A stretch of 64,000 nucleotides of DNA, taken from Oscillatoria nigro-viridis PCC 7112. GTDB lineage: Bacteria; Cyanobacteriota; Cyanobacteriia; Cyanobacteriales; Microcoleaceae. Under the pieces are notes generated by a model, which made no database searches, was not told the DNA's origin, and saw nothing but the letters and a program-made list of their open reading frames with translations. Below are positions 10,067 through 18,576 of the stretch, one piece after another (the first letter of the stretch is position 1; each line of letters opens with the position of its first letter). The translations under genes were made by a program, and so were the position numbers. The DNA is taken from positions 62,001-126,000 of the forward strand of contig NC_019731.1 in the NCBI RefSeq assembly GCF_000317475.1, read 5' to 3'.

Positions 10067-10777
10067 ATGACACCGAAAGTAACCATCCAAGAACTAGCCT
10101 TAGCCCTAACAGCCAAAAACCACTCTCCCACCCTCCTCAACTCGGATTTCCTCAAATACAGCGGCATCGTTCCATCCGATTGGGAACTCGCCCGCCCTCC
10201 CGTTTTCAGTCCCCAAATCTCTCAAGTTGCCTTCACCAACGGCATCAATATCGTCGCCCAATCGAACGCCATCACCTTCATCGAATCTCTCTCTACAAAA
10301 TCACAAGAAGACGTAAAAATTCCCGACATCATCCGCAAATACGTTGAAGCGCTACCCCGCACCGACTATCAAGCTTTAAGCGTCAATCCCAGAAGCTTCA
10401 TCACCTTTGAAGGGGGAGATGAAAACGCAGCTCGCGAGTACATTACCTCCACTTTACTCGCAAAAGGCACTTGGTCTGATGTGGGGAAAGCTCCCGTCAA
10501 AGCTGCTGTCAATTTAGTTTACTCTCTGGAACAAGGAGAACTTAACTTGAGCGTTGCCGAAGCATTGTTGCAACTGCAAGATGCCGAGCCAACTCCCGCA
10601 GTATTGTTTTCCGGCAGCTTCCAGTACGAAATTGCAGGGGAATTAGAAGGAGAAAAACTGCAACATTTGTACAAGCTTTTGGAAAATTGGCAGCCGGATT
10701 TAGAGGCTTACAGGGAAATTGTCAACGTGCGGTTTTTGGGGGTGAAAGAAGTTGAAAAGTTGCCGTCTGCCGCGTAA
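10067..10777 (+). CDS. Conserved cyanobacterial protein of unknown function
   Basis: 236 residues starting MTPKVTIQELALAL. No membrane segment, signal peptide or familiar catalytic motif is visible. The middle reads like a mixed alpha/beta soluble protein (residues 50-130), with an acidic helical C-terminal part (LEGEKLQHLYKLLENWQPDLEAY). A likely promoter with a palindromic operator lies just upstream. A second copy of its start and promoter lies at 8.1 kb, so the gene was once a tandem pair. Base composition and codon use are even and gene-like. I do not recognise a function. Confidence 0.7.
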   Translation: MTPKVTIQELALALTAKNHSPTLLNSDFLKYSGIVPSDWELARPPVFSPQISQVAFTNGINIVAQSNAITFIESLSTKSQEDVKIPDIIRKYVEALPRTDYQALSVNPRSFITFEGGDENAAREYITSTLLAKGTWSDVGKAPVKAAVNLVYSLEQGELNLSVAEALLQLQDAEPTPAVLFSGSFQYEIAGELEGEKLQHLYKLLENWQPDLEAYREIVNVRFLGVKEVEKLPSAA

Positions 10778-10891
10778 CAGCGGCGTCGGACTTAAAATGC
10801 CGATCGCTTTTCAAAAAGAGCAATTGCTGTTCGTGAGATCGTCACGTTTATGGCGAGCACAACGAACATCGCAACAAACGTGACGAGATCC

Positions 10892-11005
10892 CTACTCCCC
10901 CACCTCCTTCAATCCATCCTCCAAGGGCACCCGCACGATATCCACTTTCTTGCGCCCCGTCTTGGCCGCCAACATCGACAGTTTGCGGTGCTCTTATTCG
11001 GACAT
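10892..11005 (-). pseudogene. Remnant of a small RHH-like (antitoxin-type) gene
   Basis: On the minus strand a 38-codon frame reads MSE, then an in-frame stop, then EHRKLSMLAAKTGRKK and VDIVRVPLEDGLKEV before the final stop at 10892. The pattern 'EEHRKLxxLAAKTGRxxxDIVR' is typical of CopG/ribbon-helix-helix antitoxins. The in-frame TAA at the fourth codon could come from a single base change. The N-terminal beta strand is short, and no toxin partner is nearby. Confidence 0.4.
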
Positions 11006-11170
11006 ATATACCACTTGAATGAATCCCAGCCCAACAACACCCAATTTGTAAACTCTAAATCCTTCTCACGGCTAGGCGTTACAGCGTCATCGCCACAAAA
11101 TTAGAGACTTGATGGCAGGCAAAAATACGCCCCTAATTAACGAATTACTGAGGCAACGCTATAAAAACAT

Positions 11171-12186
11171 TCAAAACATAGAGTCAAGCATTTCGGTAAC
11201 GTCCTGTTGGTCGCGACCCCGGTTGTCGTCATATATCATGAGCGTGTTTAAATTCCTGTGCCTGCTGAGTTTCTGAACCTTCCGCACATCCCCGTCTGTT
11301 GCGTCCAGTGCCGCCGTGATAGCTGAATGTCGGATGCGGTGAGGTGACATCTGTTTACTGATACCAGCATTCTCGCAGTGACGGACAATGATTCTTCTCA
11401 AGCCGTCGCCTGTTAGCCGATGACCCGTATTCGCAAAGTCGAGGGCCGTGAATAGTGGCGCGTCCTGAGAGGAGTTGCCGCCCCTGGCGTCCAACCAGTC
11501 GGTAATGGCCTGCACTGTTGCCGCTCCCAAGTCCACAACCTCAGCTTGCGTCCCGCGTCCTTTCCCCAGAATCCGCAAACTCTTACTAGCTGGGTCAAAA
11601 TCTCGAACGTTTAACTGGCAGACTTCGTTTCGCCGCAAAGCATTACCCCACAGCAGCCGGAGCAAAGCATAGTCACGCTTCCCCGCCAGAGTTGCCCGAT
11701 CGCACCCGATCGCACCCGCTCAAAAGTTGGTCGGTCAACCCCAGTCGTATCGCGGTAGCTGGTAACTTTCTCTCCCTTTATATCCCCTAGCGTATAGTGA
11801 CACGCGCCGAGCTTGCGACCCATCTCCACCAACGACTTGACAGCCGCCAGTCGGCGATTAACAGTCGCTTCCTTCAACCCTTTCTCAATCAGCTTGGCTT
11901 TATACTTGAGAACCACCGCCACGGCCTGACGCTCTTCCAGGTGCAGGAACTCCAAAACGTTATCAGGTACGGCGGATTTTCCCGTCATAGTTACTAAAAA
12001 GTCATTGACATCACGCTCATAGGCCCGTCTGGTATTTTCCGAGCGCTTGTCAGCTAACAGTTGTTTGAGCACGTCGGGGTCAGTGTCTAAAGGATCGAAA
12101 TACCTCTCAATTTTGGCATCAAGGGAAGCTTCGAGGGCGACGATCCTCTTCGAGGGCAACGCTTCCGAAAAGTCAGTTTGGTTCAT
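11171..12186 (-). pseudogene. Tyrosine recombinase (integrase), broken by a 10-bp tandem duplication
   Basis: It is a close homologue of the intact 336-residue integrase at 59,891-60,901. The N-terminal part runs from 12186 (SEALPSKRIVALEASLDAKI) through the core-binding domain. The C-terminal catalytic part (ALRRNEVCQL Arg; LGKGRG Lys; MSPHRIRHSAI HxxR; LMIYDDN Tyr) is in another frame. The cause is visible: CCCGATCGCA occurs twice in tandem around 11,695-11,714, where the intact copy has one. Removing one copy restores SGCDRATLAGKRDYALLRLL across the junction. The protein is therefore truncated after about residue 160 in this copy. Confidence 0.85.
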
Positions 12187-12356
12187 GATTGCGGTCTTGA
12201 TAATGGCTAGTAAGGTGTGATGCAAAAACAGAAAGTAATAGATACCGGAAGCAGCCAAGCCCCCTAAAAGCATCACTATATCTTCCCGATACTTGGCTAT
12301 AACAATGAACGCGCCCAGAAAGATTAACACAACGATAGCGGTGTGAGGGTCGAACA
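12187..12356 (-). other. Membrane-segment reading frame fused in frame ahead of the broken integrase
   Basis: Directly upstream of the integrase start the frame stays open and encodes MFDPHTAIVVLIFLGAFIVI and GGLAASGIYYFLFLHHTLL, two clear transmembrane segments. An AGGAG lies 12-15 bp before ATG 12356. The intact integrase at 60 kb has no such extension. Either a small membrane-protein gene has lost its stop and runs into the integrase, or the integrase copy landed inside it. Confidence 0.45.
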
Positions 12357-12451
12357 TGAGAAAAAAAGCTCCTTTATCTGAAAGTATTGCAATCCAACAT
12401 AGGTAATCAGCCCAGGTGTCAGATGAAATGCGATCCAGATTTGAAGTTTTG

Positions 12452-13306
12452 TTAAGGTTTGCGGTAAACACCGCCTGCCCCATTCGCGTCAAGCAAATCC
12501 CCTTTGTGCCACGCCCAGCCGTGCAATTCGCGGCTAGCTGTCACAGCTAGACTGAGCGCTTCGTGTAGTGAGTCGTTGTAGGCGAGTAATTTCTTCCTGA
12601 GTTGCGAGTCATTTTTCGCCTCACTTTGGCACACCAACAGAACCATTCCAATCCAAGAAAAACCAACTTTGTCCCAAACCAAGTTTCTTTTTAATTTCTG
12701 CTCTTCTGCATTCCTAAGTTTTGGGTAAAAGCCATCCAATTCGGATTGCTCCAAAATTTCAGTGTACTGCTTAGCGACTTGCTTCCACTTTTTCATCGGC
12801 ACCTCATAGTAGGGTTCCAGGCATACAGAGAAAGAACCGTTAACATCTTCTTTTAAAGTCTCTGCAAATAAATCATAGGCTGATTGAAATGGATATTGTT
12901 TCAGGGATACTTGGTGAAAAAACTTATACCAATAATGGACTAATGGCTTAGGAAAATGATCCACATAACCCGTCAACTTTTGAAGATAAGTGTGGAGTTT
13001 TTTGACGTATTTTTCAGCAACTTGGCAAAGCTCCCATCGAGCTTTGTATTCATTAACTTGTTGATCGATCAACTTAGCTTTTCGTTGAGAAATCTCTTTT
13101 TTTTCCAGAGCTTCCTCAACTGGGTAATAGTCCTTAACAAGCCATTTAGCTCTCCAGCACTTAGCCAAAAGAAGCTGGGTTGTTCTCGCTTTATCCCATT
13201 CCTCTATCTGAGCTGTCGTCTTAGCTTGCTGTCGGAGGTCATCGCTGGGCAAGCTGGCTATAAGTTGGGCGATTTGCTCGCCTATTTCAGAGTTTTTTCG
13301 GTTCAT
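12452..13306 (-). CDS. Unknown protein, Lys/Tyr-rich, soluble
   Basis: 284 residues starting MNRKNSEIGEQIAQL, mostly alpha-helical and rich in Lys, Glu and aromatic residues (PKPLVHYWYKFFHQVSL). One short hydrophobic stretch, WIGMVLLVC, lies near residue 220 and is too short to be a convincing membrane anchor. No known motif is recognisable. It lies between two integrase genes on the same strand, 52 bp after the intact integrase ends. This position suggests cargo of, or an accessory gene to, an integrating element. Function unknown. Confidence 0.6.
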   Translation of the reverse strand: MNRKNSEIGEQIAQLIASLPSDDLRQQAKTTAQIEEWDKARTTQLLLAKCWRAKWLVKDYYPVEEALEKKEISQRKAKLIDQQVNEYKARWELCQVAEKYVKKLHTYLQKLTGYVDHFPKPLVHYWYKFFHQVSLKQYPFQSAYDLFAETLKEDVNGSFSVCLEPYYEVPMKKWKQVAKQYTEILEQSELDGFYPKLRNAEEQKLKRNLVWDKVGFSWIGMVLLVCQSEAKNDSQLRKKLLAYNDSLHEALSLAVTASRELHGWAWHKGDLLDANGAGGVYRKP

Positions 13307-13358
13307 TAGCTAACTGTGAGTGAAGTGGGAAAAACAGGACAAAAGAAGCTCCGGTCGT

Positions 13359-14342
13359 TTACTGCCCAATTGTAATCCCTAACTTCAGAGCCGGATTATT
13401 GGCCCATCGCTCCGCTACGTGAGTATAAATAGAAGTCGTCCTGGGGTCTTTATGCCCCAACAAGTCCTGCACTTGCCGCAGTTCTGCCCCGGCTCGCAGC
13501 GCCAGCGTTCCCGCCGTATGTCTCAAACTGTGGGTCGATATCGTGCGCCCCGGCGAATGTTTCAGCCCTGCTTCCTTTAAATAGCCATCTACAACCTTCC
13601 GTATCCCCCGGCGGCTAATCCGCTGCCCACCTGCCCGGTATCCCACAGCTACAAACAGCGGGCTAGAGGGCGCAAGCACTTCCATCGCTTTTCTCGCTTC
13701 CAAGTAATTCATCAGAGCCAGCGCAATTTCCGGCGTTAGCGGCACAATCCTAATGCTGCCCTTCCCCTCCACCCGAATCCCCAAATTATTGCCCTGCTGT
13801 ACCAAATCAGCAATATTAGCCCGGTGCATCTCCACCGTGCGCGGCCCCTCCAGCGCCATAATCGCCAGCAGCGCCTTGTCCCGCAGCGCCTTCACGCTGC
13901 CGTCGCTCTTAATCGCCGCCAGCAACTTCTCGACTTCCGACTTTTCTAGGTAAGTCACCTTCTCAGCAGCATCTCGCTTTTCCCTCGGTGGTTTGATGCT
14001 GAGGGCAGGGTTGGTCAAAATTAGCCCCTTCTCCACGGCTGCATCATAGAAGCGCCTGACTACCGATAATTTTAGGGCTACTGTTGCCGGCTTCAATGAA
14101 CGATCGTCCACTAAAAAGCGACGGTAGCGCTTGATATCTTCTTTGGTTGCACTGGTCGGGTTGATTTGGGGGCTGGCGCAATCGCACCAGGATAGGAACA
14201 GTCGCAACTGGCGACGGTAGGTATCGGCGGTATCCTGTGCTGCGTCCCCCGCAGCGACATCAAGAGCGAGGAATTCGGTCCAGGTCTCCAGGAGGCTAGA
14301 AACCGTAACCAAGGAGTTGAGGCTGGAGGGATTGGCGAGCAT
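13359..14342 (-). CDS. Tyrosine recombinase, XerC/D-like
   Basis: 327 residues, the usual length for XerC/D-type site-specific recombinases. A SAM-like core-binding domain covers residues 15-110 (TYRRQLRLFLSWCD...LKPATVALKLSVVRRFYD). The catalytic domain follows with all key residues visible: Arg in EGPRTVEMHRANI (about residue 167), Lys in VEGKGSIRIVPL, HxxR in STHSLRHTAG (about 272), His in DLLGHKDPRTT and the Tyr nucleophile in SIYTHV (about 305). It would cut and rejoin DNA at a specific site, for plasmid dimer resolution or element integration. It differs strongly from the two related integrases at 11.2 and 59.9 kb. Confidence 0.9.
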   Translation of the reverse strand: MLANPSSLNSLVTVSSLLETWTEFLALDVAAGDAAQDTADTYRRQLRLFLSWCDCASPQINPTSATKEDIKRYRRFLVDDRSLKPATVALKLSVVRRFYDAAVEKGLILTNPALSIKPPREKRDAAEKVTYLEKSEVEKLLAAIKSDGSVKALRDKALLAIMALEGPRTVEMHRANIADLVQQGNNLGIRVEGKGSIRIVPLTPEIALALMNYLEARKAMEVLAPSSPLFVAVGYRAGGQRISRRGIRKVVDGYLKEAGLKHSPGRTISTHSLRHTAGTLALRAGAELRQVQDLLGHKDPRTTSIYTHVAERWANNPALKLGITIGQ

Positions 14343-14449
14343 AGCGAATTTAATTCATCGCGCAATTAACCCATTAAACCCTGAATAGTTCCCGAAATTA
14401 CCATTATGGGAATTATTACCAGGCAACAGCGATCGCTGTTGCCCTAACT

Positions 14450-14842
14450 TCACTGTTCGGTCGTGGGCTGATAAATTTGACGCAACTCTACCCAGCCGTA
14501 GATAGACGGGAAAAGGCGGCGGTCAGCCTCGTCGTCAATATCAGAATGGTGGGGGAAATTCTCAGGGTGTCTGTGAATTTTGAGAATTCCCATGCGGCGC
14601 TTGGCAGCTTCACAGAGGAATGGTATGAGGATATTAGTTGACCACCTCACTTGGTCAGGAGTACGAAGGGAACAGTATTCGTAAGGTACTGGCACAATTT
14701 TGTGGATTAACAAGCGATGCGTGCCATTTCCAACAAGGCGACCGCAAAGTGCAATAGCAACAGCTTCTTGACCGTCGCCAGGGAACAAATGCGCTTTTAG
14801 TTACTCTAATTGGGCGGCTGTCAAATTTAGAGATGTTTTCAT
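14450..14842 (-). pseudogene. JAB/JAMM-domain part of a ThiF-type protein, broken
   Basis: From 14842 the frame reads MKTSLNLTAAQLE, then TAA, then LKAHLFPGDGQEAVAIALCG. The stop looks like a single CAA-to-TAA change. The sequence IHRHPENFPHHSDIDDEAD carries an exact JAMM metalloprotease signature HxHx7SxxD. The 'LFPGDGxEAxAIxLCGR..RTPD' start is typical of the JAB half that precedes a ThiF/E1-like adenylation domain in bacterial ubiquitin-like systems. No ThiF domain follows; the frame ends 112 residues after the stop at YQPTTEQ. So it is a double-damaged remnant: early stop and 3' truncation. Confidence 0.65.
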
Positions 14843-15055
14843 GATTTAGCCCTTGGTCATACCAAATCCGGGTTAGTTACCCCCTTTATCGTCGGGAGTA
14901 AAGAAACTTGCGCTCGCGATCGTCCAATAAAAAGAACTTTTATAGTTGAAAGGAAGAAGAGAAAATTGTCTAAAATTCAATAAAGCTTGCTAATTGACGA
15001 GCAGCAAAAAAGTTCCTCTGTCCACTTGCGAGCGTGTGAAATGAATAGATAGCAA
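14843..15055. other. Short non-coding stretch between two gene remnants
   Basis: AT-rich sequence without a reading frame. It separates the JAB remnant from the IS630 remnant, and nothing recognisable was seen. Confidence 0.4.
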
Positions 15056-15406
15056 TTATGAAGTTAGTAGAAGAGGAAAATTATCAGTTATCCTGTGGCT
15101 AAAATTTCTGGCTCTGACCACCAATGATAAAAGGTAAGATTTTTGATTCTCTCTGTCATGGTCGTCGCTAAAATTTGATAGCGCGAGGCGAGCACTTCTT
15201 CTCGCATCATCAAGGCTGTCAAAACTTTTATTAACTTTCAGTTCATCGGCAAGACACCACAGCCTTTCTGCTGGCTGAAGTTCAGGAGAATAAGGCGGCA
15301 AATACTCAAGAAAGATTCCTTCTGGAACAACCACTTTTTCACTCGTATGCCAGCGCGCCCTGTCAACTACTAAGCTGCGTAGCAGCTTATCAGCATACGG
15401 CAGCAC
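15056..15406 (-). pseudogene. IS630-family transposase, C-terminal fragment
   Basis: A 116-residue frame containing SLVVDRARWHTSEKV, then FLEYLPPYSPELQPAERLW, the second Asp and third acidic (Glu) block of IS630/Tc1-mariner-type DDE transposases. The N-terminal HTH region and the first catalytic Asp are missing, so it cannot be active. No inverted repeats were found around it. Confidence 0.75.
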
Positions 15407-15631
15407 ATTGCTTCAGTTGCCTCACTCGCCAGCTATGGGAGACACTTACTCTAAAGACTTAAAGGTATAATACGTTTAAGTGTTTAACCAATAACCGCAA
15501 GCCTTGCCGACGAGCACTCGTTACTCAAAAGAGCAATCGCCCCGGTCGATCGTTGGGTCTAACCAGCCAGACAAAATACCTCAGACTTTAACTGCCAATC
15601 TGCGGCTGACCTCAGAATTATCCATAAACGG

Positions 15632-15720
15632 TTAAACATATTAGACGTTTAATATATTAGGATTTTAACATTTAAGCTCATAAAAGTGTTAAGCTAAACA
15701 ATGATTAGACCTTAATAGGA
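15632..15720 (+). promoter_or_regulatory. Centromere/operator-like repeats upstream of parA (15.7 kb operon)
   Basis: TTAAACATATTAGACGTTTA at 15632-15651 has TTAAAC/GTTTAA arms. ATTAGACCTTAATAGG at 15704-15719 repeats its core just before the parA ATG at 15725. Further GTTTAA half-sites lie at 15474-15487. The same 20-mer, two bases different, recurs across the parB stop codon at 16807-16826. Such repeats around a parAB pair are typical partition sites and autoregulatory operators. Confidence 0.6.
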
Positions 15721-15724
15721 TTTT

Positions 15725-16447
15725 ATGTTGAAGGTCGCTATTTTCAATTTCAAGGGCGGTACGGGGAAAAGTACCACAGTTTTAAACTTAGGAGCTTGCC
15801 TCGCTGCAAGTAAGTGTCGCGTCCTGCTGCTCGACTTGGATGGGCAGCGCACCCTCAGTTTTGGGTTAGGTCAAGACGGTCAGCAGCCGACAGCTTTAGA
15901 TTGGCTTCAGGGGGATAACGTAGAGCCATTAAATACAGAGGTAAAAAATCTGTGGCTGATTCCGGGGGATTTGGGACTGTTCCAGTTGCAGTCACCTCAT
16001 GATTTATTCACCCCAGCCCTCTCTAAGCTGAAGGGGTTTGATGTGTGCCTGATGGATTGTTCGCCTGGGCTTTCCTCTGTTTCGGTACAGGCTTTGTTGG
16101 CGTGCGATCGCGTGTTGATTCCGACTCTGTGCGAACCGGCTGCTCTCAAAGGGTTGTCGGAAGCGGTGGAATTAATTCGAGGGGAGCAAACAGGAGTGCC
16201 AATTGAGGTGTTACGGACTCGCTATAAGTCGCGCTTGCTGTTGACCCAGGAAGCTGACAGTTTGCTGGTTGAGGCTTCTGTGGAACTGGACTATCGGCTG
16301 CTGCATACGGTGATTCCTGACAACATTGCTGTGGCAGAATCCATTGCTCAGCAAAAGCCTGTCACCGCCTATGCTGCCAAGTCCTCCGGTGCTTCATCTT
16401 ATCGGTTTTTAGCTAAAGAGTGCAAAAAATTGTGGAGGTTGTCGTGA
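15725..16447 (+). CDS. parA: ParA-family partition ATPase
   Basis: 240 residues. The deviant Walker A motif FKGGTGKSTT is at residues 9-18, with the signature Lys before GG expected in ParA/MinD proteins. LLLDLDGQRTLSFGLG is the switch I (A') region (about 37-52), and CLMDCSPG is Walker B (about 109). ParA moves plasmid or chromosome copies apart by an ATP-driven gradient on the nucleoid, using a ParB-type adaptor. The next gene overlaps its stop by four bases (GTGA), as in a two-gene par operon. AGGA lies 7 bases before the ATG. Small size and no N-terminal HTH put it in the Ib-like group. Confidence 0.9.
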   Translation: MLKVAIFNFKGGTGKSTTVLNLGACLAASKCRVLLLDLDGQRTLSFGLGQDGQQPTALDWLQGDNVEPLNTEVKNLWLIPGDLGLFQLQSPHDLFTPALSKLKGFDVCLMDCSPGLSSVSVQALLACDRVLIPTLCEPAALKGLSEAVELIRGEQTGVPIEVLRTRYKSRLLLTQEADSLLVEASVELDYRLLHTVIPDNIAVAESIAQQKPVTAYAAKSSGASSYRFLAKECKKLWRLS

Positions 16448-16827
16448 ACAAACCCAAGAGTAAGATGGGGGGGATGGGAAAGCTGAGCCAGTTTTCGGGA
16501 ATTAAGCAGTCACCGGCACCAGTAGATATTGAAGCTGATAGGGTACCTGCTCTTGACCCTCCGGTTGAAGCTGCGACTCTGGCTAATTCCAAGGAGAAAC
16601 TGGTTGCGGTCAATTTCAAAATTACTCGCAACCAGCAGGAATGGTTAGCAGATACAGCCAGACTTGTTAGGGACAACAACGCCCAAGCTGTGCCACCAGC
16701 AGAACGAGTGTATCCTCAGCATTTGATGGGTGTGGCGATTTCTCTGTTACAACAGGCTGATGTGGACTGGAGCCAAATCAAGAATGTTGAGCAGTTGCGT
16801 AAACAGTTAAACCTATTAGACCTTTAG
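16444..16827 (+). CDS. ParB-type adaptor of the partition operon (small, probable DNA binder)
   Basis: About 127 residues when started at GTG 16444, which has GGAGG six bases upstream and overlaps the parA stop. The first 50 residues are flexible and basic/proline-rich (KPKSKMGGMGKLSQFSG). The rest (residues 50-127) carries VAVNFKITRNQQEWLADTA, a strand-helix-helix arrangement like an RHH or related DNA-binding fold. Its position directly behind parA, and the repeat overlapping its stop, indicate the centromere-binding partner. It has no resemblance to classical HTH ParB. Confidence 0.7.
   Translation: MNKPKSKMGGMGKLSQFSGIKQSPAPVDIEADRVPALDPPVEAATLANSKEKLVAVNFKITRNQQEWLADTARLVRDNNAQAVPPAERVYPQHLMGVAISLLQQADVDWSQIKNVEQLRKQLNLLDL
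16807..16826 (+). promoter_or_regulatory. Second copy of the partition-site repeat, overlapping the parB stop
   Basis: TTAAACCTATTAGACCTTTA differs in two bases from the repeat at 15632-15651 and is used partly as coding sequence for the last residues of the ParB-type gene. Confidence 0.6.
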
Positions 16828-17019
16828 ACAATAAAAGGTGTAAAGTATTAGTGAAGTGTTGGCTACGGTAGACCCAAATATAAGGTAGTCCGCTACAAGA
16901 TTAATGTCACGCACGGCTCCTTTCAGATCCTTGTACAACTGATTAGGCCTATAGCCGTCAATTCCAATTAATAAAGCATAGATATTCGATGTTTGATCGG
17001 GTTGGTCAGCCATTTTCAC
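16816..17019 (-). pseudogene. N-terminal fragment of a caspase-family (peptidase C14) protein
   Basis: Start at GTG 17019 or ATG 17013 (MADQPDQTS). Then follow IYALLIGIDGYRPNQLYKD and GAVRDINLVADYL, the first strand and helix of bacterial caspase-like p20 domains. The homology stops after ~35 residues; the remainder runs into the partition-site repeat. The catalytic His and Cys parts are absent, so no peptidase is made. Confidence 0.65.
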
Positions 17020-17165
17020 CTTATCACTCCAGCATCTTTGTTTAACTCAGAGTGTTGCAGCATCAGCAGAGTTGTGGAGCCGCAAGTTCAATATCTTCAG
17101 AAAGCTCTGCCAATTCAGCAACACATCCTTTAGTTCAAGATTTTGTTAACTAGATCGCAAATCCC

Positions 17166-17762
17166 TTAAGCCATTTGTTCGCGGGTTTTGGCACTAACAA
17201 TTCCGTCTGCGATTAAACCTTTTTTCTGCTGAAATTCCTTGACAGCTTTATCTGTTGCTGGTCCAAATTCACCATCAGACCCAACTACAATGCCAGCCTT
17301 CTTCAAGGCTTCCTGAAGCTTGAGTACATCCGAGCCTTCCATTCTAGGCTTTGCCAAGCGCAACGTTCTGGGTTTGTCATCCCACGGCGCTTTAGGAAAA
17401 CCTTGAGCTGGAGAACGATTAAGTGCCGCCTCGGTTTTGGGACCAAAGCCCCCATCCTCGCTAATTATTTCATTAGGATGGTTCTGATTCCAAAGCTGCT
17501 GAAATGCGAGTATTGATTGACTGCGAAGATCGAGGATGGCGTCGCCTTGGTAGTCGAAGTGAGGTGGATCGCCTGGTAATGGATTCCAGCCATACCGCAT
17601 CAAATAAACTTCCCAGCCTGTTGCATCTTCAATGTCGATCGCTAACCCAGTTTGGTGGTTGCTGGTTCCTGGTGCAGCTACAGGATTAGAGTTATTGAAG
17701 CGGAGGTTTACGATGGCATGGGGGTAAAAATGCGCCCCATCCGATTTCTGGGATGGGGCCAC
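17166..17762 (-). CDS. M15-like peptidase with two peptidoglycan-binding domains, N-terminally short
   Basis: 198 residues from GTG 17762. PGTSNHQTGLAIDIED (residues 30-45) and PPHFDY (about 66-71) match the zinc-binding His/Asp/His of M15 D-Ala-D-Ala carboxypeptidases. After that come a peptidoglycan-binding-like repeat (LAFQQLWNQNHP...DGGFGPKTEAAL, 83-112) and a clearer one (DVLKLQEALKKAG...DGEFGPATDKAVKEFQ, 143-190). The usual N-terminal 'SAYRTxxxQ' part of the peptidase is missing and a TAA lies 10 codons upstream, so the gene seems 5'-truncated. It would act on cell-wall peptidoglycan if exported, but no signal peptide remains. Confidence 0.7.
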   Translation of the reverse strand: MAPSQKSDGAHFYPHAIVNLRFNNSNPVAAPGTSNHQTGLAIDIEDATGWEVYLMRYGWNPLPGDPPHFDYQGDAILDLRSQSILAFQQLWNQNHPNEIISEDGGFGPKTEAALNRSPAQGFPKAPWDDKPRTLRLAKPRMEGSDVLKLQEALKKAGIVVGSDGEFGPATDKAVKEFQQKKGLIADGIVSAKTREQMA

Positions 17763-17789
17763 GGCGTCTAAGCTACGAACTTCAGCATC

Positions 17790-18503
17790 TTAAGTAGTGC
17801 GCTCGCCTGTCGTTTGATTTTCGGATTCTAGGACGATCGCCGGAATCGTTTCACCGGCTTTCGGATTTAATTGTCGGGCCACAACCGCCGCGTGGTACTG
17901 AAAATGCCCGCTGATAATTTTGTATCCGCTACTGTCGCGAACTACTACGCCTGGGAATAACAAAACCGCCGATCGCCAAACTGAGCTCACCAGCAATTTC
18001 TAGTTCGTTTCGATCGAAGTTGGAGGCCGCCACAGAGCGAGCTAATGCGTTTAACGGCAACCAATGTCAGCATCAATTTCTTGGCCGCTGGCTCCTCACG
18101 GTTCTTACCAGAAATCTGAACAGTCGAAACTTTCTTAACTGGCTCTTGTTGCAGCCGGCCTCGCCCATTATCGCCTCGGTTCGGAAGTTCTTCGTTTTGC
18201 CCGGTGGCAGTTGGTGCGGTAGCTACGGGTGCAGGTGTTGAAGATGTGGCAGGTGCGATCGCCATTTCGACTTCGGGGGCAGCAGGTTCAGGAGTTTGCT
18301 CGGCTTCCGCTTTAGCCAGTGCTTCAAAACAGGAAATAGTCGCCTCCCAATGCCCACGCTTGACATCGCTTGCGGTCTGGCTGACTTGGCAGCAGTATCT
18401 ATTGTCTTCGATCAGTCTGGCGAATGGACACGCTCGCACAGGTGAAGGTGGCGGGGGCGGCAGTGTCGATCGTCGTGGCTGTAGCAGTTTGTGTTACTTT
18501 CAT
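17790..18503 (-). pseudogene. ParB/Srx-like domain protein with several frameshifts
   Basis: Pieces in different frames line up into one protein. MKVTQTATATTIDTAA from ATG 18503 leads to CPFARLIEDNRYCCQVS in another frame, then a Pro/Thr-rich linker and KKLMLTLVAVKR. ARSVAASNFDRNELEIAG and LSLAIGGFVIP follow in a third frame, then GVVVRDSSGYKIISGHFQYH. The last part, with ELEIAGELS...GYKIISGHFQYHAA, resembles the N-terminal ParB nuclease/CTPase-type fold. At least three shifts are needed (near 18,435, 18,020 and 17,955), so it is non-functional unless the sequence has errors here. Confidence 0.55.
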
Positions 18504-18576
18504 GTCAGTCCTACCTTTGGGGCTAATTCCGCCGGCCTTTGGCGTCCAAACTTCGGGCCGGCGGTTGTTTTCTGTA

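Noticed and set aside
10850..11104. 84-residue plus-strand frame
   Set aside because: The recognisable signal in this stretch is on the minus strand (RHH remnant); the plus frame is its shadow.
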